DNA of 64,000 bases from Kocuria palustris (GTDB lineage: Bacteria > Actinomycetota > Actinomycetes > Actinomycetales > Micrococcaceae): positions 2,108,001-2,172,000 of the forward strand of contig NZ_JAFBCR010000001.1 in the NCBI RefSeq assembly GCF_016907795.1, in the 5' to 3' direction. The position numbers and the translations under genes were made by a program. The notes beneath the pieces are model-generated. The model was not told the origin of the DNA. It searched no databases and worked only from the letters and a program-made list of their open reading frames with translations. Below are positions 8,105 to 17,042 of this stretch, one piece after another. Numbering within the stretch: the first letter of the stretch is position 1; each line of letters starts with the position of its first letter.

Positions 8105-8824
8105 ATGACCCTCCGCCCAGACATCGTCCGCAATCTCCGCCTGGCGTTCATCGACATGTCGGGGACGTCCTTCGAGGACAACGGGATCATGGAGCGCGCC
8201 TTCACCCGCACGCTCGAGAAGCTGGGCATCGCCGCGGACTCGCCGCGCTTCACGGGCATGCTCGGCTTCGTGCGCGACACCCTGGGCCAGTCCAAGGTCC
8301 GCGTCTTCCAGCACCTCTTCGAGGACGAGCCTGCCGTCGCCGCCGAGGCCAGCCGCGAGTTCGAGCGCCAGTTCGACGAGCTGCTGCGCACCGACGCCGT
8401 CACTGCCGTCCCGGGCGCCGAGGACGTCATCCTGGGGCTGCGGGAGTCCGGGCTGAAGGTCGTGCTGGCCACCGGCTACAACCGCCACAGCCAGAACCAG
8501 ATCCTGGAGCACCTGGACTGGATGGGTCTGGCCGATCTGAGCCTGTGCCCCTCCGACGCCGGCCGCGGCCGCCCCTACCCGGACATGATCCTCACGGCGC
8601 TGTTGGCCCTGGACCTCGCCGACGTCCGCGAGGTCATGGTCGTGGGCGACACCGCCGCGGACATGCTCTCCGGGCGCCGGGCGGGATCCCGCGCCAACGT
8701 GGGCGTGCTGACCGGAGCCCACCGCGAGGACTCCCTGCGCACCTCGGGTGCCGACGCGGTCGTGGACTCCATCCGCGACATCCCCGGCCTGCTCGAGCTG
8801 CCGCTGCGCTCGCACGCCTCCTGA
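8105..8824 (+). CDS. Phosphonatase-like HAD-family hydrolase
   Basis: The 239-residue protein starts at ATG 8105 behind GAAGGA. HAD motif I is IDMSGT with nucleophile Asp17; the usual second Asp is replaced by Ser (DxS), which resembles the DMAGT motif of phosphonoacetaldehyde-hydrolase-like enzymes. Motif II is VLATGYN, the motif III Lys/Arg region is GRGRPYPDMI, and motif IV is VVGDTAADM. The alpha-helical cap follows motif I (about residues 22-90). Substrate cannot be told from sequence; no phosphonate transport or transaminase genes lie nearby. An upstream in-frame start is possible but lacks a ribosome-binding site. Confidence 0.85.
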   Translation: MTLRPDIVRNLRLAFIDMSGTSFEDNGIMERAFTRTLEKLGIAADSPRFTGMLGFVRDTLGQSKVRVFQHLFEDEPAVAAEASREFERQFDELLRTDAVTAVPGAEDVILGLRESGLKVVLATGYNRHSQNQILEHLDWMGLADLSLCPSDAGRGRPYPDMILTALLALDLADVREVMVVGDTAADMLSGRRAGSRANVGVLTGAHREDSLRTSGADAVVDSIRDIPGLLELPLRSHAS

Positions 8825-8837
8825 GCGCGGCCTCCGC

Positions 8838-10418
8838 TCAGATGCCGGCGTCCCGGCAGACCGTGCCCTCCTCCGGGAGGATGCCCTCGAGGAGATAGGC
8901 GTCGACCGCCTCGACGATGCACCCGTTGCCCGAGGAGTAGGAGACGTGGCCCATGCCCTCCCGGGTGAGCAGGGTGGCCCGTCCCAGCTGCTCGGTCAGG
9001 GCCTCGGACCAGGCATACGGGGTCGCCGGGTCCTCGGTCCCGCCCACGACCAGGATCTCGGAGTCGCCCGAGTACTCCGCCGGCTCGTCCGGATCCTCCT
9101 CGACCGGTCCGTACGGCCAGCCCTGGCAGGCCGCCTCCGCGTAGCCGAGGTAGGGGCCGAAGGTCGGCGCCCGCTCGGTGAGCTCCTGCTGCTGGGCCGC
9201 CATGTCCTGGTCGGTGACCGAGTCGTCGGTCGAGTCCAGGCAGTTGACCGCGCTGAAGGCGACGGTCGAGTTCCCGTGGTACGTCCCGTCCTCCTGGCGC
9301 CCGTGGTTGAGGTCGGAGAGCTCCTGGAGGGCGTCGTAGTCGCCGTCCGAGGCGTCCCGCAGGGCCTGGTTGAGCCTGGGGTAGGTGGCGGTGCTGTACA
9401 GCGGCGTGATGATGCCCTCGGCCACCTGGACGGGGGTCAGGCGTCGGCCGTCGGGCCCGGTGATCTCCTCGTCCGCGGAGCGGGCCAGGATCTGCTGGAC
9501 CTCCTCCATGCCGTCGTCCGCGGAGCCGTCCGTGAAGCAGTCGGCGGAGTTCTGCGTGCAGTCCTCCATGAAGTCCCGCAGCGCGCTCTCGAATCCCACT
9601 GCCTGGCCCATGGCCACCTCGGAGTTCGAGGCCTGCGGATCGACGGCACCATCGAGGACGAACCGCCCCACGCGATCCGGGAACTGCCGGGCGTACTCGG
9701 CGCCGATGCGCGTGCCGTAGGAGAAGCCCAGGTAGTCGGTCCGGTCCTGGCCCAGGGCTGCGCGCATGACGTCCAGGTCCTTGGCCACGGAGGCCGTGTC
9801 CATGTGCTCCAGCACAGGTCCCGAGTGCTCTGCACAGCCCTCGCCGAGCTCCCTGTACTCCTCGCGCAGATCCTCTGCCGTGATGTCCTGGCCCGTGAGC
9901 GAGGGCTGGGAGCGCCATGCGTCGAGGGCGGCGTCGTCGTCGAAGCACTGGATCTCGTCCGAGCGGGAGACGCCGCGAGGGTCGAAGGAGACGATGTCGT
10001 AGTCCTCGCGCAGATCGTCGCCGAACAGCGGACCGGACTGGGAGATCAGGTCCACCCCGGAGCCGCCCGGTCCGCCGGGGTTCACGACCAGCGCACCCTC
10101 CGGGGCATCCCCGGTCGAGGGAAGCCGCGCCATGGCCACCGTGGTGGTCTCGCCCTCGGGATCGGAGTAGTCCACCGGCACGGTGAGCTGCGCGCACTGC
10201 TGGTCGTCGCCGCCGAAGAACCCGGAGATCCCGCCGGAGTCCTCGCACGATCCCCAGTCGAGCTCCTGGGCGTAGAACTCGTCCATGCCCTGCGCAGCGC
10301 CCTCGGGTGCCGACTGGCCCCCGGCGGGGGAGTCGTCATCGGTGCAGGCGCTCAGCGCCAGGGCGCACACGGCCAGGGCAGCGGCCAGCCGCATCCGGCG
10401 GCGGGGGCGGTGGCTCAT
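8838..10418 (-). CDS. Secreted lipoprotein alpha/beta hydrolase, tripeptidyl aminopeptidase (TAP) type
   Basis: The 526-residue protein begins with an Arg-rich lipoprotein signal peptide; the lipobox is LSAC with Cys25. The alpha/beta hydrolase core carries the nucleophile Ser233 (GFSYG), Asp463 (GTEDPATP) and His491 (GMGHVSYSSGNGC), the last two in the TAP-like C-terminal domain. The oxyanion region NPGGPGGSG is visible upstream. Such enzymes cleave N-terminal tripeptides or act as cell-surface esterases/proteases. It lies downstream of tmk-holB on the same strand, an arrangement I recall from other Micrococcales. Start is the first Met before the signal peptide; Met9 is an alternative. Confidence 0.88.
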   Translation of the reverse strand: MSHRPRRRMRLAAALAVCALALSACTDDDSPAGGQSAPEGAAQGMDEFYAQELDWGSCEDSGGISGFFGGDDQQCAQLTVPVDYSDPEGETTTVAMARLPSTGDAPEGALVVNPGGPGGSGVDLISQSGPLFGDDLREDYDIVSFDPRGVSRSDEIQCFDDDAALDAWRSQPSLTGQDITAEDLREEYRELGEGCAEHSGPVLEHMDTASVAKDLDVMRAALGQDRTDYLGFSYGTRIGAEYARQFPDRVGRFVLDGAVDPQASNSEVAMGQAVGFESALRDFMEDCTQNSADCFTDGSADDGMEEVQQILARSADEEITGPDGRRLTPVQVAEGIITPLYSTATYPRLNQALRDASDGDYDALQELSDLNHGRQEDGTYHGNSTVAFSAVNCLDSTDDSVTDQDMAAQQQELTERAPTFGPYLGYAEAACQGWPYGPVEEDPDEPAEYSGDSEILVVGGTEDPATPYAWSEALTEQLGRATLLTREGMGHVSYSSGNGCIVEAVDAYLLEGILPEEGTVCRDAGI

Positions 10419-10492
10419 CCGGGGGGCATCCCATCTGTGGTGCGGGTTCGTGGTCCGGCCCGGCGCGCACGGGACGCGCCGACGGGCGGGCC

Positions 10493-11632
10493 TCAGAGCA
10501 GGGAGACGGCCATGGCCTCGAAGGCCAGTCCGGCGGCGGCGCTGGTGCGGATCCTGGTGCGCGTGCGGGCGATCGTGTCGATGCGCTCGAGGGACTCCTC
10601 GGGCGTGGAGTTCAGCGCGTGATCGCGCAGCGAGTCCGCGATGTGCTGGTTGACCAGCTCCGACCCGGTCTGCAGCTGCAGCGTGAGGGCATCGCGGTAG
10701 AACGTGGTCAGATCGATCAGGAAGCGGTCCAGGGTGTCCGTGCGCACGCGCTTGGAGCGGCGCTTCTGGTCCTCCTCCAGGCGCCGCAGGGCGCTGCGCA
10801 CGTTGGGCGGCATCTTCCCGGACTCCGCGGCGCCCATGGAGGTCAGCAGGTGCGCGCGCTCCTCCTCGTCCCGGGCCTCCGACTCGGCGGTCGCCTCCTC
10901 CTCGGCCAGGCGCGTCAGCCGCCCTGCCTCGCGCACGGCATCCGAGACGCCGCCCAGCCGCAGAGGCATCTCGACGACCCGACGACGGCGCTCGCGGGCG
11001 TCGTCGTACAGGGCCAGCCGGCGCGCCACGCCCACGTGGGACTGGGCCAGGCGGGCGCATTCCAGTGCGCGGGCCGCCGGCACGCCGTCGCGGCGCTCGA
11101 GCAGCTCGGCCACGGCCTCCACGGGCGGCACCCGCAGGGTGACGGGGCGGCAGCGCGAGCGGATGGTGACCAGGACGTCGCTGGGGCTCGGCGCGCACAG
11201 CAGCCAGATGGTCCCCGGCGGCGGCTCCTCGATGGCCTTGAGCATGACGTTGGAGGTCCGCTCGGCCATGCGGTCGGCGTCCTCGATCACCATGACCCGC
11301 CAGCGCCCCACCGACGGGCGGTCCTGAGCCCTGACCACGAGCTCGCGGGCCTCGTCGATGCGGATCTCGCTGTGCTCGGTGCGGAAGTGTGTGAGATCGG
11401 CGTGCGAGCCGGCGCGGACGGTGCGGCAGGCGGAGCACTCGCCGCAGCCGCGATCGGCGGGATCCGGCTGCTCGCACAGCAGCGCGGCCGCCAGCGCGAG
11501 AGCGGCGTGGGAGCGCCCCGATCCGGGCGGCCCGGTCACGAGCCAGGCGTGCGGGGGCTGTTCATCACGAGCAGCCCGGGCGAGCTGATCCACGACGGCG
11601 TCCTGCCCCACCAGGTCGTCCCAGACGCTCAC
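10493..11632 (-). CDS. holB: DNA polymerase III subunit delta' (clamp-loader)
   Basis: The 379-residue protein starts at a GTG that overlaps the tmk stop (GTGA). It shows the clamp-loader AAA+ fold: VGQDAVVDQL at the N-terminus, a degenerate P-loop GPPGSGRSH in which the usual Lys is Arg, a Zn-binding Cys cluster (CGECSAC), and the Walker B/sensor region VIEDADRM...EEPPPGT. The non-ATP-binding P-loop is expected for delta'. tmk-holB coupling is common in bacteria. It acts in loading the sliding clamp at the replication fork. Confidence 0.93.
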   Translation of the reverse strand: MSVWDDLVGQDAVVDQLARAARDEQPPHAWLVTGPPGSGRSHAALALAAALLCEQPDPADRGCGECSACRTVRAGSHADLTHFRTEHSEIRIDEARELVVRAQDRPSVGRWRVMVIEDADRMAERTSNVMLKAIEEPPPGTIWLLCAPSPSDVLVTIRSRCRPVTLRVPPVEAVAELLERRDGVPAARALECARLAQSHVGVARRLALYDDARERRRRVVEMPLRLGGVSDAVREAGRLTRLAEEEATAESEARDEEERAHLLTSMGAAESGKMPPNVRSALRRLEEDQKRRSKRVRTDTLDRFLIDLTTFYRDALTLQLQTGSELVNQHIADSLRDHALNSTPEESLERIDTIARTRTRIRTSAAAGLAFEAMAVSLL

Positions 11633-12300
11633 GATCGCTGCCCTCCGGAGGCCCTCTGGGCCAGCAGGTCGAGCACGCGCTCGCGGATCTGCGCCGCCAG
11701 CTCCTCCACGGGGGCGTCGGCCTGCAGCACGAGATAGCGCTGCGGCGCCTGCCGGGCCAGCTCCAGGAAGGCCTGGCGGACCTCCTCGTGGAAGGGGGCG
11801 GGCTCCTGCTCCATGCGATCCGCGGCGCGCTCGGCCCGGCGAGCCCGCCCCGTCTCCTCGGGGACGTCGAGCAGCACGGTCAGATCCGGCAGCAGGCCGT
11901 CGACCGCCCACAGGTTCAGATCCCGCACGGTCTGCGTGCCGAGCTCGCGCGCCGCTCCCTGATAGGCCACCGAGGAGTCGAGGTAGCGATCGGTCAGGAC
12001 CGTGCTGCCCTCGCGCAGCGCAGGAAGAAGGGTGCGCTGGACGTGGGCGCTGCGCGAAGCGGCGAACAGTAGCGCCTCCGTGCGCGGATCCACCGGCGCG
12101 TGCTCGGGGTCCAGGACCAGGGAGCGGATCTGCTCGCCCAGGGCCGATCCGCCGGGCTCGCGGGTGAGCAGCACCGGCACGCCGCGCTCCCGCAGGGACT
12201 CGGCCAGCAGGCGCAGCTGCGTGGACTTGCCGGCGCCGTCGCCGCCCTCGAAGGCGATGAGAGCGGCAGGCGTGCTCGCTGGGCTGGTCTGGAACGTCAC
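11629..12300 (-). CDS. tmk: Thymidylate kinase
   Basis: This 223-residue enzyme phosphorylates dTMP to dTDP. Motifs are the P-loop FEGGDGAGKSTQ, the DR(Y/H) motif in LTDRYLDSSVAYQG, and the Arg-rich lid region ETGRARRAERAADR. The GTG at 12300 is preferred because a -10-like TACAGT ends exactly 6 nt upstream, giving a leaderless transcript; the longer ATG at 12381 would overlap the start of the divergent gene. It is coupled to holB by a 4-bp overlap. Confidence 0.93.
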   Translation of the reverse strand: MTFQTSPASTPAALIAFEGGDGAGKSTQLRLLAESLRERGVPVLLTREPGGSALGEQIRSLVLDPEHAPVDPRTEALLFAASRSAHVQRTLLPALREGSTVLTDRYLDSSVAYQGAARELGTQTVRDLNLWAVDGLLPDLTVLLDVPEETGRARRAERAADRMEQEPAPFHEEVRQAFLELARQAPQRYLVLQADAPVEELAAQIRERVLDLLAQRASGGQRS

Positions 12301-12306
12301 ACGGAC

Positions 12307-12373
12307 ACTGTAGGGGCCGCGGCAGACATCGGCGCCGTCCCCATGAAGCGTGTGGGCGCGGCCGTCATAGGGT
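12307..12373. promoter_or_regulatory. Divergent leaderless promoters for tmk and the PLP-enzyme gene
   Basis: On the minus strand TACAGT (12307-12312) is followed after 6 nt by the tmk GTG. On the plus strand TAGGGT (12368-12373) is followed after 6 nt by the ATG at 12380. Neither start has a convincing Shine-Dalgarno sequence, which fits leaderless transcription in both directions. Confidence 0.55.
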
Positions 12374-12379
12374 GAGGCC

Positions 12380-13594
12380 ATGACTTCTCCGGATTCCGCC
12401 GCGCCCCGCCCGAACGCCGAGCAGCAGCCCTCGGGGGAGACCCTCCACGGGCGGCTGCGTCCGGCTACGATCGCGGTCGCCGGCGGTCGCCCGGCCCCGG
12501 AGCGCGATGCTCCCGTCGGCCCGTCGATCGTGCTGAGCTCGACCTACCGCGGCGCGGGGGAGCCCGTGCCGGGCGAGCGCATGTACGGCCGCGCCAGCAA
12601 CCCGACCTGGGACGACTTCGAATCCGTGCTGGGTCAGCTCGAGGGCTCGCCGCTGCCGTCGCTGGCCTTCGCCTCCGGGGTGGCCTCGATCTCGGCCGTG
12701 CTCTCGCTCGTGCCGCTGGGCGGCCGGGTCGTCGTGCCGGTGCACGTCTACATGGGCACCATGACGCTCGTGCGCGAGGCCGAGCAGGAGGGTCGGATCC
12801 GCGTCGATGCCGTGGAGGTGACCGACACCGACGCCGTGCTGGCCGCCGCCGAGGGCGCAGATCTGGTGCTGCTGGAGTCGCCCACCAATCCCATGCTCGA
12901 GGTCGCCGACCTCCCGGAGATCCTGGCGGGCACTCGTCGCCTGGGTGTGCTCAGCTGCGTGGACAGCACCTTCACCACGCCCCTGCTGCAGCGTCCGCTG
13001 GCCTGGGGTGCCGACCTCGTCGTGCACTCGGCCACCAAGTACCTGGCGGGGCACTCGGACGTCGTCCTGGGAGCGGCCACCGCCGTGGATCCCGAGCTCC
13101 GCCAGCGCCTGCACGCCCATCGCTCCCGCCACGGCGCCATTCCCGGCCCGTTCGAGACCTGGTTGGCCCTGCGGGGGATCCGCACGCTGTCCCTGCGCGT
13201 CGAGCGCGCGGGTGCCAGCGCCGCCGAGATCGCCCGTCGCCTGCTCGAGCAGCCCGGCGTGCGCGCCGTGCGCTACCCGGGCCTGACGGAGGACCCCGGC
13301 CACGAGCGGGCCGCTCAGCAGCTGCAGGGCGGCTTCGGGGCGATCGTGGGACTGGAGGTCGACGGCGACGCAGCAGCGGCCGATCGTGTCGTCGAGGCCC
13401 TGCGCCTGTGGGTGCCGGCGACCTCGCTGGGCGGCGTCGAGTCGCTCGTCGAGCGCCGTCGCCGCCACCCCGAGGAGCCGCGCACGGTCCCGGAGTCGCT
13501 GGTGCGCCTGTCCGTGGGCATCGAGGACGTCGAGGACCTCTGGGAGGACCTCGAGCGGGCGCTGGCCGCAGTGGTCGAGCCCGCCGCCCGGTAG
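12380..13594 (+). CDS. Cys/Met-metabolism PLP-dependent enzyme (cystathionine gamma-synthase/lyase family)
   Basis: The 404-residue fold-type I PLP enzyme has Schiff-base Lys220 in HSATKYLAGHSD, the Asp that holds the PLP ring in CVDSTFTTPLLQRP, YGRASNPTWDDFE near residue 70, and the C-terminal SLGGVESLVERRRRHPEE. The family includes cystathionine gamma-synthase, cystathionine gamma-lyase and O-acyl-homoserine sulfhydrylases; sequence alone does not decide between them. The N-terminal 30 residues are an extra polar stretch. Translation probably starts leaderless from the promoter at 12368. Confidence 0.87.
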   Translation: MTSPDSAAPRPNAEQQPSGETLHGRLRPATIAVAGGRPAPERDAPVGPSIVLSSTYRGAGEPVPGERMYGRASNPTWDDFESVLGQLEGSPLPSLAFASGVASISAVLSLVPLGGRVVVPVHVYMGTMTLVREAEQEGRIRVDAVEVTDTDAVLAAAEGADLVLLESPTNPMLEVADLPEILAGTRRLGVLSCVDSTFTTPLLQRPLAWGADLVVHSATKYLAGHSDVVLGAATAVDPELRQRLHAHRSRHGAIPGPFETWLALRGIRTLSLRVERAGASAAEIARRLLEQPGVRAVRYPGLTEDPGHERAAQQLQGGFGAIVGLEVDGDAAAADRVVEALRLWVPATSLGGVESLVERRRRHPEEPRTVPESLVRLSVGIEDVEDLWEDLERALAAVVEPAAR

Positions 13595-13604
13595 GATCGT
13601 GGCC

Positions 13605-13955
13605 ATGTCCCTCACCTCCCTCATCCTCCTGGCCGTCGGGGTGGTCGACGTCGCCGTCATGGTGCTGGTGACCGTCCTGGCAGCCATGGCGTTCCTCCAC
13701 TGCCTGTCCGCCAAGCCCATCCAGTTCCAGCGCGCGTTCAAGCGCACCCGGACCTTCTGGATGCTGGTGACGGGCGCCTGCCTGCTCTTCAGCCTGCTGA
13801 TGACCGTTCCCGCGGTGATCGCGCTGCTCACCGGCGGCATCCCGCAGATGGGGCAGCTGATCTTCGTGCTGGTCGCGGCAACCGCCTCCGGCGTGTACCT
13901 GGCGGATGTCAAGCCCGCTGTCAACGTCGAGTCCTCGGGGCCTTCGGCCTGGTGA
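13605..13955 (+). CDS. Small membrane protein, DUF2516-like
   Basis: This 116-residue protein has three hydrophobic spans (about residues 5-30, 51-75 and 80-98) and the short basic loop KPIQFQRAFKRTRTFW between spans 1 and 2. It matches the actinobacterial DUF2516 type from memory; function is unknown. TAGGAT at 13592-13597 with a 7-nt gap to the ATG suggests a leaderless transcript starting inside the end of the preceding gene. Confidence 0.75.
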   Translation: MSLTSLILLAVGVVDVAVMVLVTVLAAMAFLHCLSAKPIQFQRAFKRTRTFWMLVTGACLLFSLLMTVPAVIALLTGGIPQMGQLIFVLVAATASGVYLADVKPAVNVESSGPSAW

Positions 13956-14018
13956 CGACGCCGGTCGCGGGTCAGCTCGGCACTCGCCCGTCGGTCCCTC
14001 AGGTGCGATACTCGGGGC

Positions 14019-14774
14019 ATGGCTACTGAAGCGAAGTACAACCTGATCCTGCTCCGTCACGGGCAGTCCGACTGGAACGAGAAGAACCTCTTCACGGGCT
14101 GGGTGGATGTGCCTCTCACGGAGAAGGGCCGCGGCGAGGCGACTCGGGGCGGCGAGCTGCTCAAGGAGCGCGGTCTGCTCCCGGACATCGTGCACACCTC
14201 CCTGCTGCGCCGCGCGATCATGACGGCCAACCTGGCCCTGGATGCTGCGGATCGCCACTGGATCCCCGTCAAGCGCTCCTGGCGCCTCAACGAGCGCCAC
14301 TACGGCGCCCTGCAGGGCAAGGACAAGGCGGAGATCCGCGAGAAGTACGGCGAGGAGCAGTTCATGACCTGGCGCCGCTCCTACGACGTCCCGCCGCCCC
14401 CCATCGAGGACGGCGACGAGTACTCGCAGGCCGGCGATCCCCGCTATGAGGACGTCCAGAACCTCCCGCGCACCGAGTGCCTCAAGGACGTTCTCGAGCG
14501 CTTCCTCCCGTACTGGGAGGACCAGGTCACGCCGGACCTCAAGGCAGGGCGCACGGTCCTGCTGGCCGCGCACGGCAACTCGCTGCGCGCGCTCGTCAAG
14601 CACCTGGACGGCATCTCGGACGATGAGATCACCGGCCTGAACATCCCCACCGGCATCCCGTTGGTCTACGAGCTCGACGCCAACTTCAAGCCGATCACCC
14701 CCGGCGGCGAGTACCTGGACCCGGAGGCTGCGGCCGAGTCCATCAAGGCGGTCGCGAACCAGGGCAAGAAGTGA
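14019..14774 (+). CDS. gpmA: 2,3-bisphosphoglycerate-dependent phosphoglycerate mutase
   Basis: The 251-residue glycolytic enzyme interconverts 3- and 2-phosphoglycerate. It has the phospho-accepting His14 in [40 protein letters not shown] with the catalytic Glu, and the second catalytic His in [11 protein letters not shown]. Length is that of the dPGM family. GATACT lies 6 nt before the ATG, again compatible with leaderless initiation. A strong convergent terminator follows. Confidence 0.96.
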   Translation: MATEAKYNLILLRHGQSDWNEKNLFTGWVDVPLTEKGRGEATRGGELLKERGLLPDIVHTSLLRRAIMTANLALDAADRHWIPVKRSWRLNERHYGALQGKDKAEIREKYGEEQFMTWRRSYDVPPPPIEDGDEYSQAGDPRYEDVQNLPRTECLKDVLERFLPYWEDQVTPDLKAGRTVLLAAHGNSLRALVKHLDGISDDEITGLNIPTGIPLVYELDANFKPITPGGEYLDPEAAAESIKAVANQGKK

Positions 14775-14830
14775 GGTGAGGCCTGCGTCCCGACCACCGG
14801 GGCGCAGGCCGGCAGCAGCGCTTCAGCGCA

Positions 14831-14864
14831 CGGGGCCCGGATGCCATCAGGCATCCGGGCCCCG
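14831..14864. terminator. Bidirectional terminator between gpmA and phoU
   Basis: A perfect 15-bp GC-rich stem (14831-14845 with 14850-14864) with the 4-nt loop ATCA lies between two convergent genes. Confidence 0.85.
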
Positions 14865-14900
14865 TCGTCGCTGGGTGCGGTGCTGCTCGCACCGTCCGGC

Positions 14901-15551
14901 TCAGGCCGGGGGCCCCCACTGCCCGGTCACCAGGTACGAGACCTTGCGGGCCACGGCGATCCCGTGATCGCTCATGCGCTCGAGATAGCGGGCCGAGAGC
15001 GTGACATCCACGGTCGTGTGCACCGGGGCGTCCCAGTCCGGTCGGCCCATGGCATCGAGGATCCCGCGGTGCATGGCGCTGACCTGCGCCTTCTGCTCGG
15101 CGATCCGCTCGTAGAGGGAGATGTCGCGCGTCTCGAGCATCTCGATGACCCCATCCAGGATGGCCAGGTCAAGCTCGAAGAGCCGCGCGTAGTCGTCGGC
15201 CAGACGCTCGGGGATCACGGCCTCCGGGAAGCGGCGGCGGGCATCCTGAGCCAGGTGCCGAGCCAGGTCGCCCATGCGCTCGAGCGAGGTGCTCATCCGC
15301 AGCGCGGCCACGAGGGTGCGCAGGTCGGAGGCCACGGGGGACTGGCGGGCCAGGATGTCGATCGAGCGCTCATCGAGCTCGTCCTGCAGCAGGTCGATCC
15401 GGGCGTCGTTGGAGATGACGCCCTGGGCGGTCTCGAGCTCGGTCTCCAGAAAGGCTGAGCGGGCCTCGGACAGCGCCTGACGCACGAGCCTGGCGATCGC
15501 CACGAGCTCATCGCCCACCTGCTTGAGCTCCGCCTGGAACACCGTGCGCAT
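14901..15551 (-). CDS. phoU: Phosphate transport system regulatory protein PhoU
   Basis: The 216-residue all-helical protein consists of two PhoU repeats, each with an acidic metal-binding signature: ERMGDLARHL (about residue 91) and ERMSDHGIAVARKV (about residue 192). PhoU represses the Pho regulon by linking the PstSCAB transporter to the sensor kinase. It is divergent from senX3-regX3, the usual actinobacterial arrangement; no pst genes are in the window. GGGGAGG lies upstream of the ATG. Confidence 0.95.
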   Translation of the reverse strand: MRTVFQAELKQVGDELVAIARLVRQALSEARSAFLETELETAQGVISNDARIDLLQDELDERSIDILARQSPVASDLRTLVAALRMSTSLERMGDLARHLAQDARRRFPEAVIPERLADDYARLFELDLAILDGVIEMLETRDISLYERIAEQKAQVSAMHRGILDAMGRPDWDAPVHTTVDVTLSARYLERMSDHGIAVARKVSYLVTGQWGPPA

Positions 15552-15659
15552 CCTGCGCCTCCCCTCGGGCGGCCCCTGCGCCCGGATAGGACGCCCGCCT
15601 CACTGCAATGATCGAAGAGTCGAGGCTACGCGCGGCGGCTGCAGCGCTGCCGGGCCTGC

Positions 15660-15688
15660 GGTGAACGGCGGGAGAACGTCCGGTGATC
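15660..15688 (-). promoter_or_regulatory. Three PHO-box-like direct repeats at 11-bp spacing
   Basis: Plus-strand heptamers GGTGAAC (15660), GGAGAAC (15671) and GGTGATC (15682) recur every 11 bp. On the minus strand they read GATCACC, GTTCTCC and GTTCACC, matching the GTTCACC-type PHO box recognised by actinobacterial PhoP-class regulators. They lie between phoU and senX3, where RegX3 would control both. Confidence 0.7.
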
Positions 15689-15770
15689 TCCTTGTGGCGC
15701 CCAGGCGTCGGCCCGTCCGACAGCCTCGAGGCGCACGCGTCGGCGCCCGGGGTGGCCCTACTCTGGGAGG

Positions 15771-17042
15771 GTGCAACCCCTGCTTCTCGCGCTCCTGTCG
15801 GGGCTGACCGGACTGCTGCTCGGACTCAGCGGTCTCTTCGCCCTGCGCGGGACCTCCCGGCGCAGGATCGAGGCGGCGGAGATCGGCGAGCCCCAGCTGC
15901 CGCACGGCGCCGCGGACGTCCTGTCGGTCATGGGCCCCGCCTACGTGGTCGTGGACGGGGTCGACGGAGTCGTGCGCGCCTCACCGGCCGCCTACGCCTT
16001 CGGCCTGGTGCGCGGGCATTCGATCGTGCGCGACGAGCTGCTGGGCATGATCCGGGCGGCCCGGGCCTCCGGCGTGACGGAGGAGCGCCGCGTCGAGATC
16101 GGCCGCGGGGCGGAGAACACCGGCGTGATCGTGCTCGACGTGCGCGTGGCCGTTCTGGGCGATGAGTTCGTGCTGCTGCTGGCCGAGGACCAGACCGAGA
16201 TCGTCCGGGCCCAGTCGGTGCGCAGCGACTTCGTGGCCAACGTGTCCCATGAGCTGAAGACCCCGGTGGGCGCCATCCGGCTGCTCGCCGAGGCCATCGA
16301 GGACGCCGCCGAGGACGAGGACGCCGTGCGTCACTTCACGTCCCGGCTGCATCGCGAGTCGGAGCGGCTGACCCTGCTGGTGCAGGACATCATCGAGCTC
16401 TCGCGCCTGCAGGGCCAGAACGTCGTGACCTCCGGCGGGCCCGTGGAGCTCGGGCGCGTGGTGGCCGAGGCCGTGGACCGCAACCGCATGACGGCGGAGT
16501 CCCGGGACATCAGCCTGGTGATCGGCGGCTCCGTCGATGCTCCGGCCTTCGGCGACGCCGACATGCTGACCACCGCAGTGCGCAACCTGATCGACAACGC
16601 CATCCGCTACTCGCCTCCGGGCACGCGGGTGGGCGTGGGGCTGCGCCAGCGAGACGGCATGGCCCTGATCGCGGTGACGGACCAGGGCCCGGGCATCCAG
16701 CAGAGCGAGCAGGATCGGATCTTCGAGCGGTTCTACCGCGTGGACTCGGCGCGCTCCCGTCAGACCGGAGGCACCGGTCTGGGGCTGAGCATCGTCAAGC
16801 ACGTGATGCAGCAGCACGGAGGCAGGGTGGACATCTGGTCCGAGGAGGGCCAGGGCTCAACCTTCACGCTCTGCATCCCGCTGATGAGCGAGCAGGGCGG
16901 CGGGAAGCAGGGCCAGGAGGACCAGGCCGACGGCGCCGAGGGCGCTGCGGCGAACGATGCAGAGCAGGCCGCTTCCGGCCGCCGGGGCCGTCGCCCCGTG
17001 CGCGCCGGGACGGCCCGACGAGAAGGAGGAGAGTCCGCATGA
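15771..17042 (+). CDS. senX3: Phosphate-sensing sensor histidine kinase SenX3 (PhoR type)
   Basis: The 423-residue kinase has one N-terminal span (about 4-26), a PAS-like cytoplasmic sensor (about 45-140), HisKA with His160 in NVSHELKTPVG, and HATPase boxes NLIDNAIRYS, DQGPGI and GTGLGLSIVKHV. A long charged C-terminal tail (from about residue 370) is rich in Gln, Glu and Ala. The GTG start directly follows TACTCT plus 6 nt (15759-15764), suggesting a leaderless mRNA. The stop overlaps regX3 by 4 bp. It senses phosphate limitation together with PhoU. Confidence 0.93.
   Translation: MQPLLLALLSGLTGLLLGLSGLFALRGTSRRRIEAAEIGEPQLPHGAADVLSVMGPAYVVVDGVDGVVRASPAAYAFGLVRGHSIVRDELLGMIRAARASGVTEERRVEIGRGAENTGVIVLDVRVAVLGDEFVLLLAEDQTEIVRAQSVRSDFVANVSHELKTPVGAIRLLAEAIEDAAEDEDAVRHFTSRLHRESERLTLLVQDIIELSRLQGQNVVTSGGPVELGRVVAEAVDRNRMTAESRDISLVIGGSVDAPAFGDADMLTTAVRNLIDNAIRYSPPGTRVGVGLRQRDGMALIAVTDQGPGIQQSEQDRIFERFYRVDSARSRQTGGTGLGLSIVKHVMQQHGGRVDIWSEEGQGSTFTLCIPLMSEQGGGKQGQEDQADGAEGAAANDAEQAASGRRGRRPVRAGTARREGGESA

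Noticed and set aside
12301-12381. ATG at 12381 as the tmk start.
   Set aside because: It would overlap the divergent gene's start and promoter; the GTG at 12300 has a leaderless promoter and the normal Tmk N-terminus.
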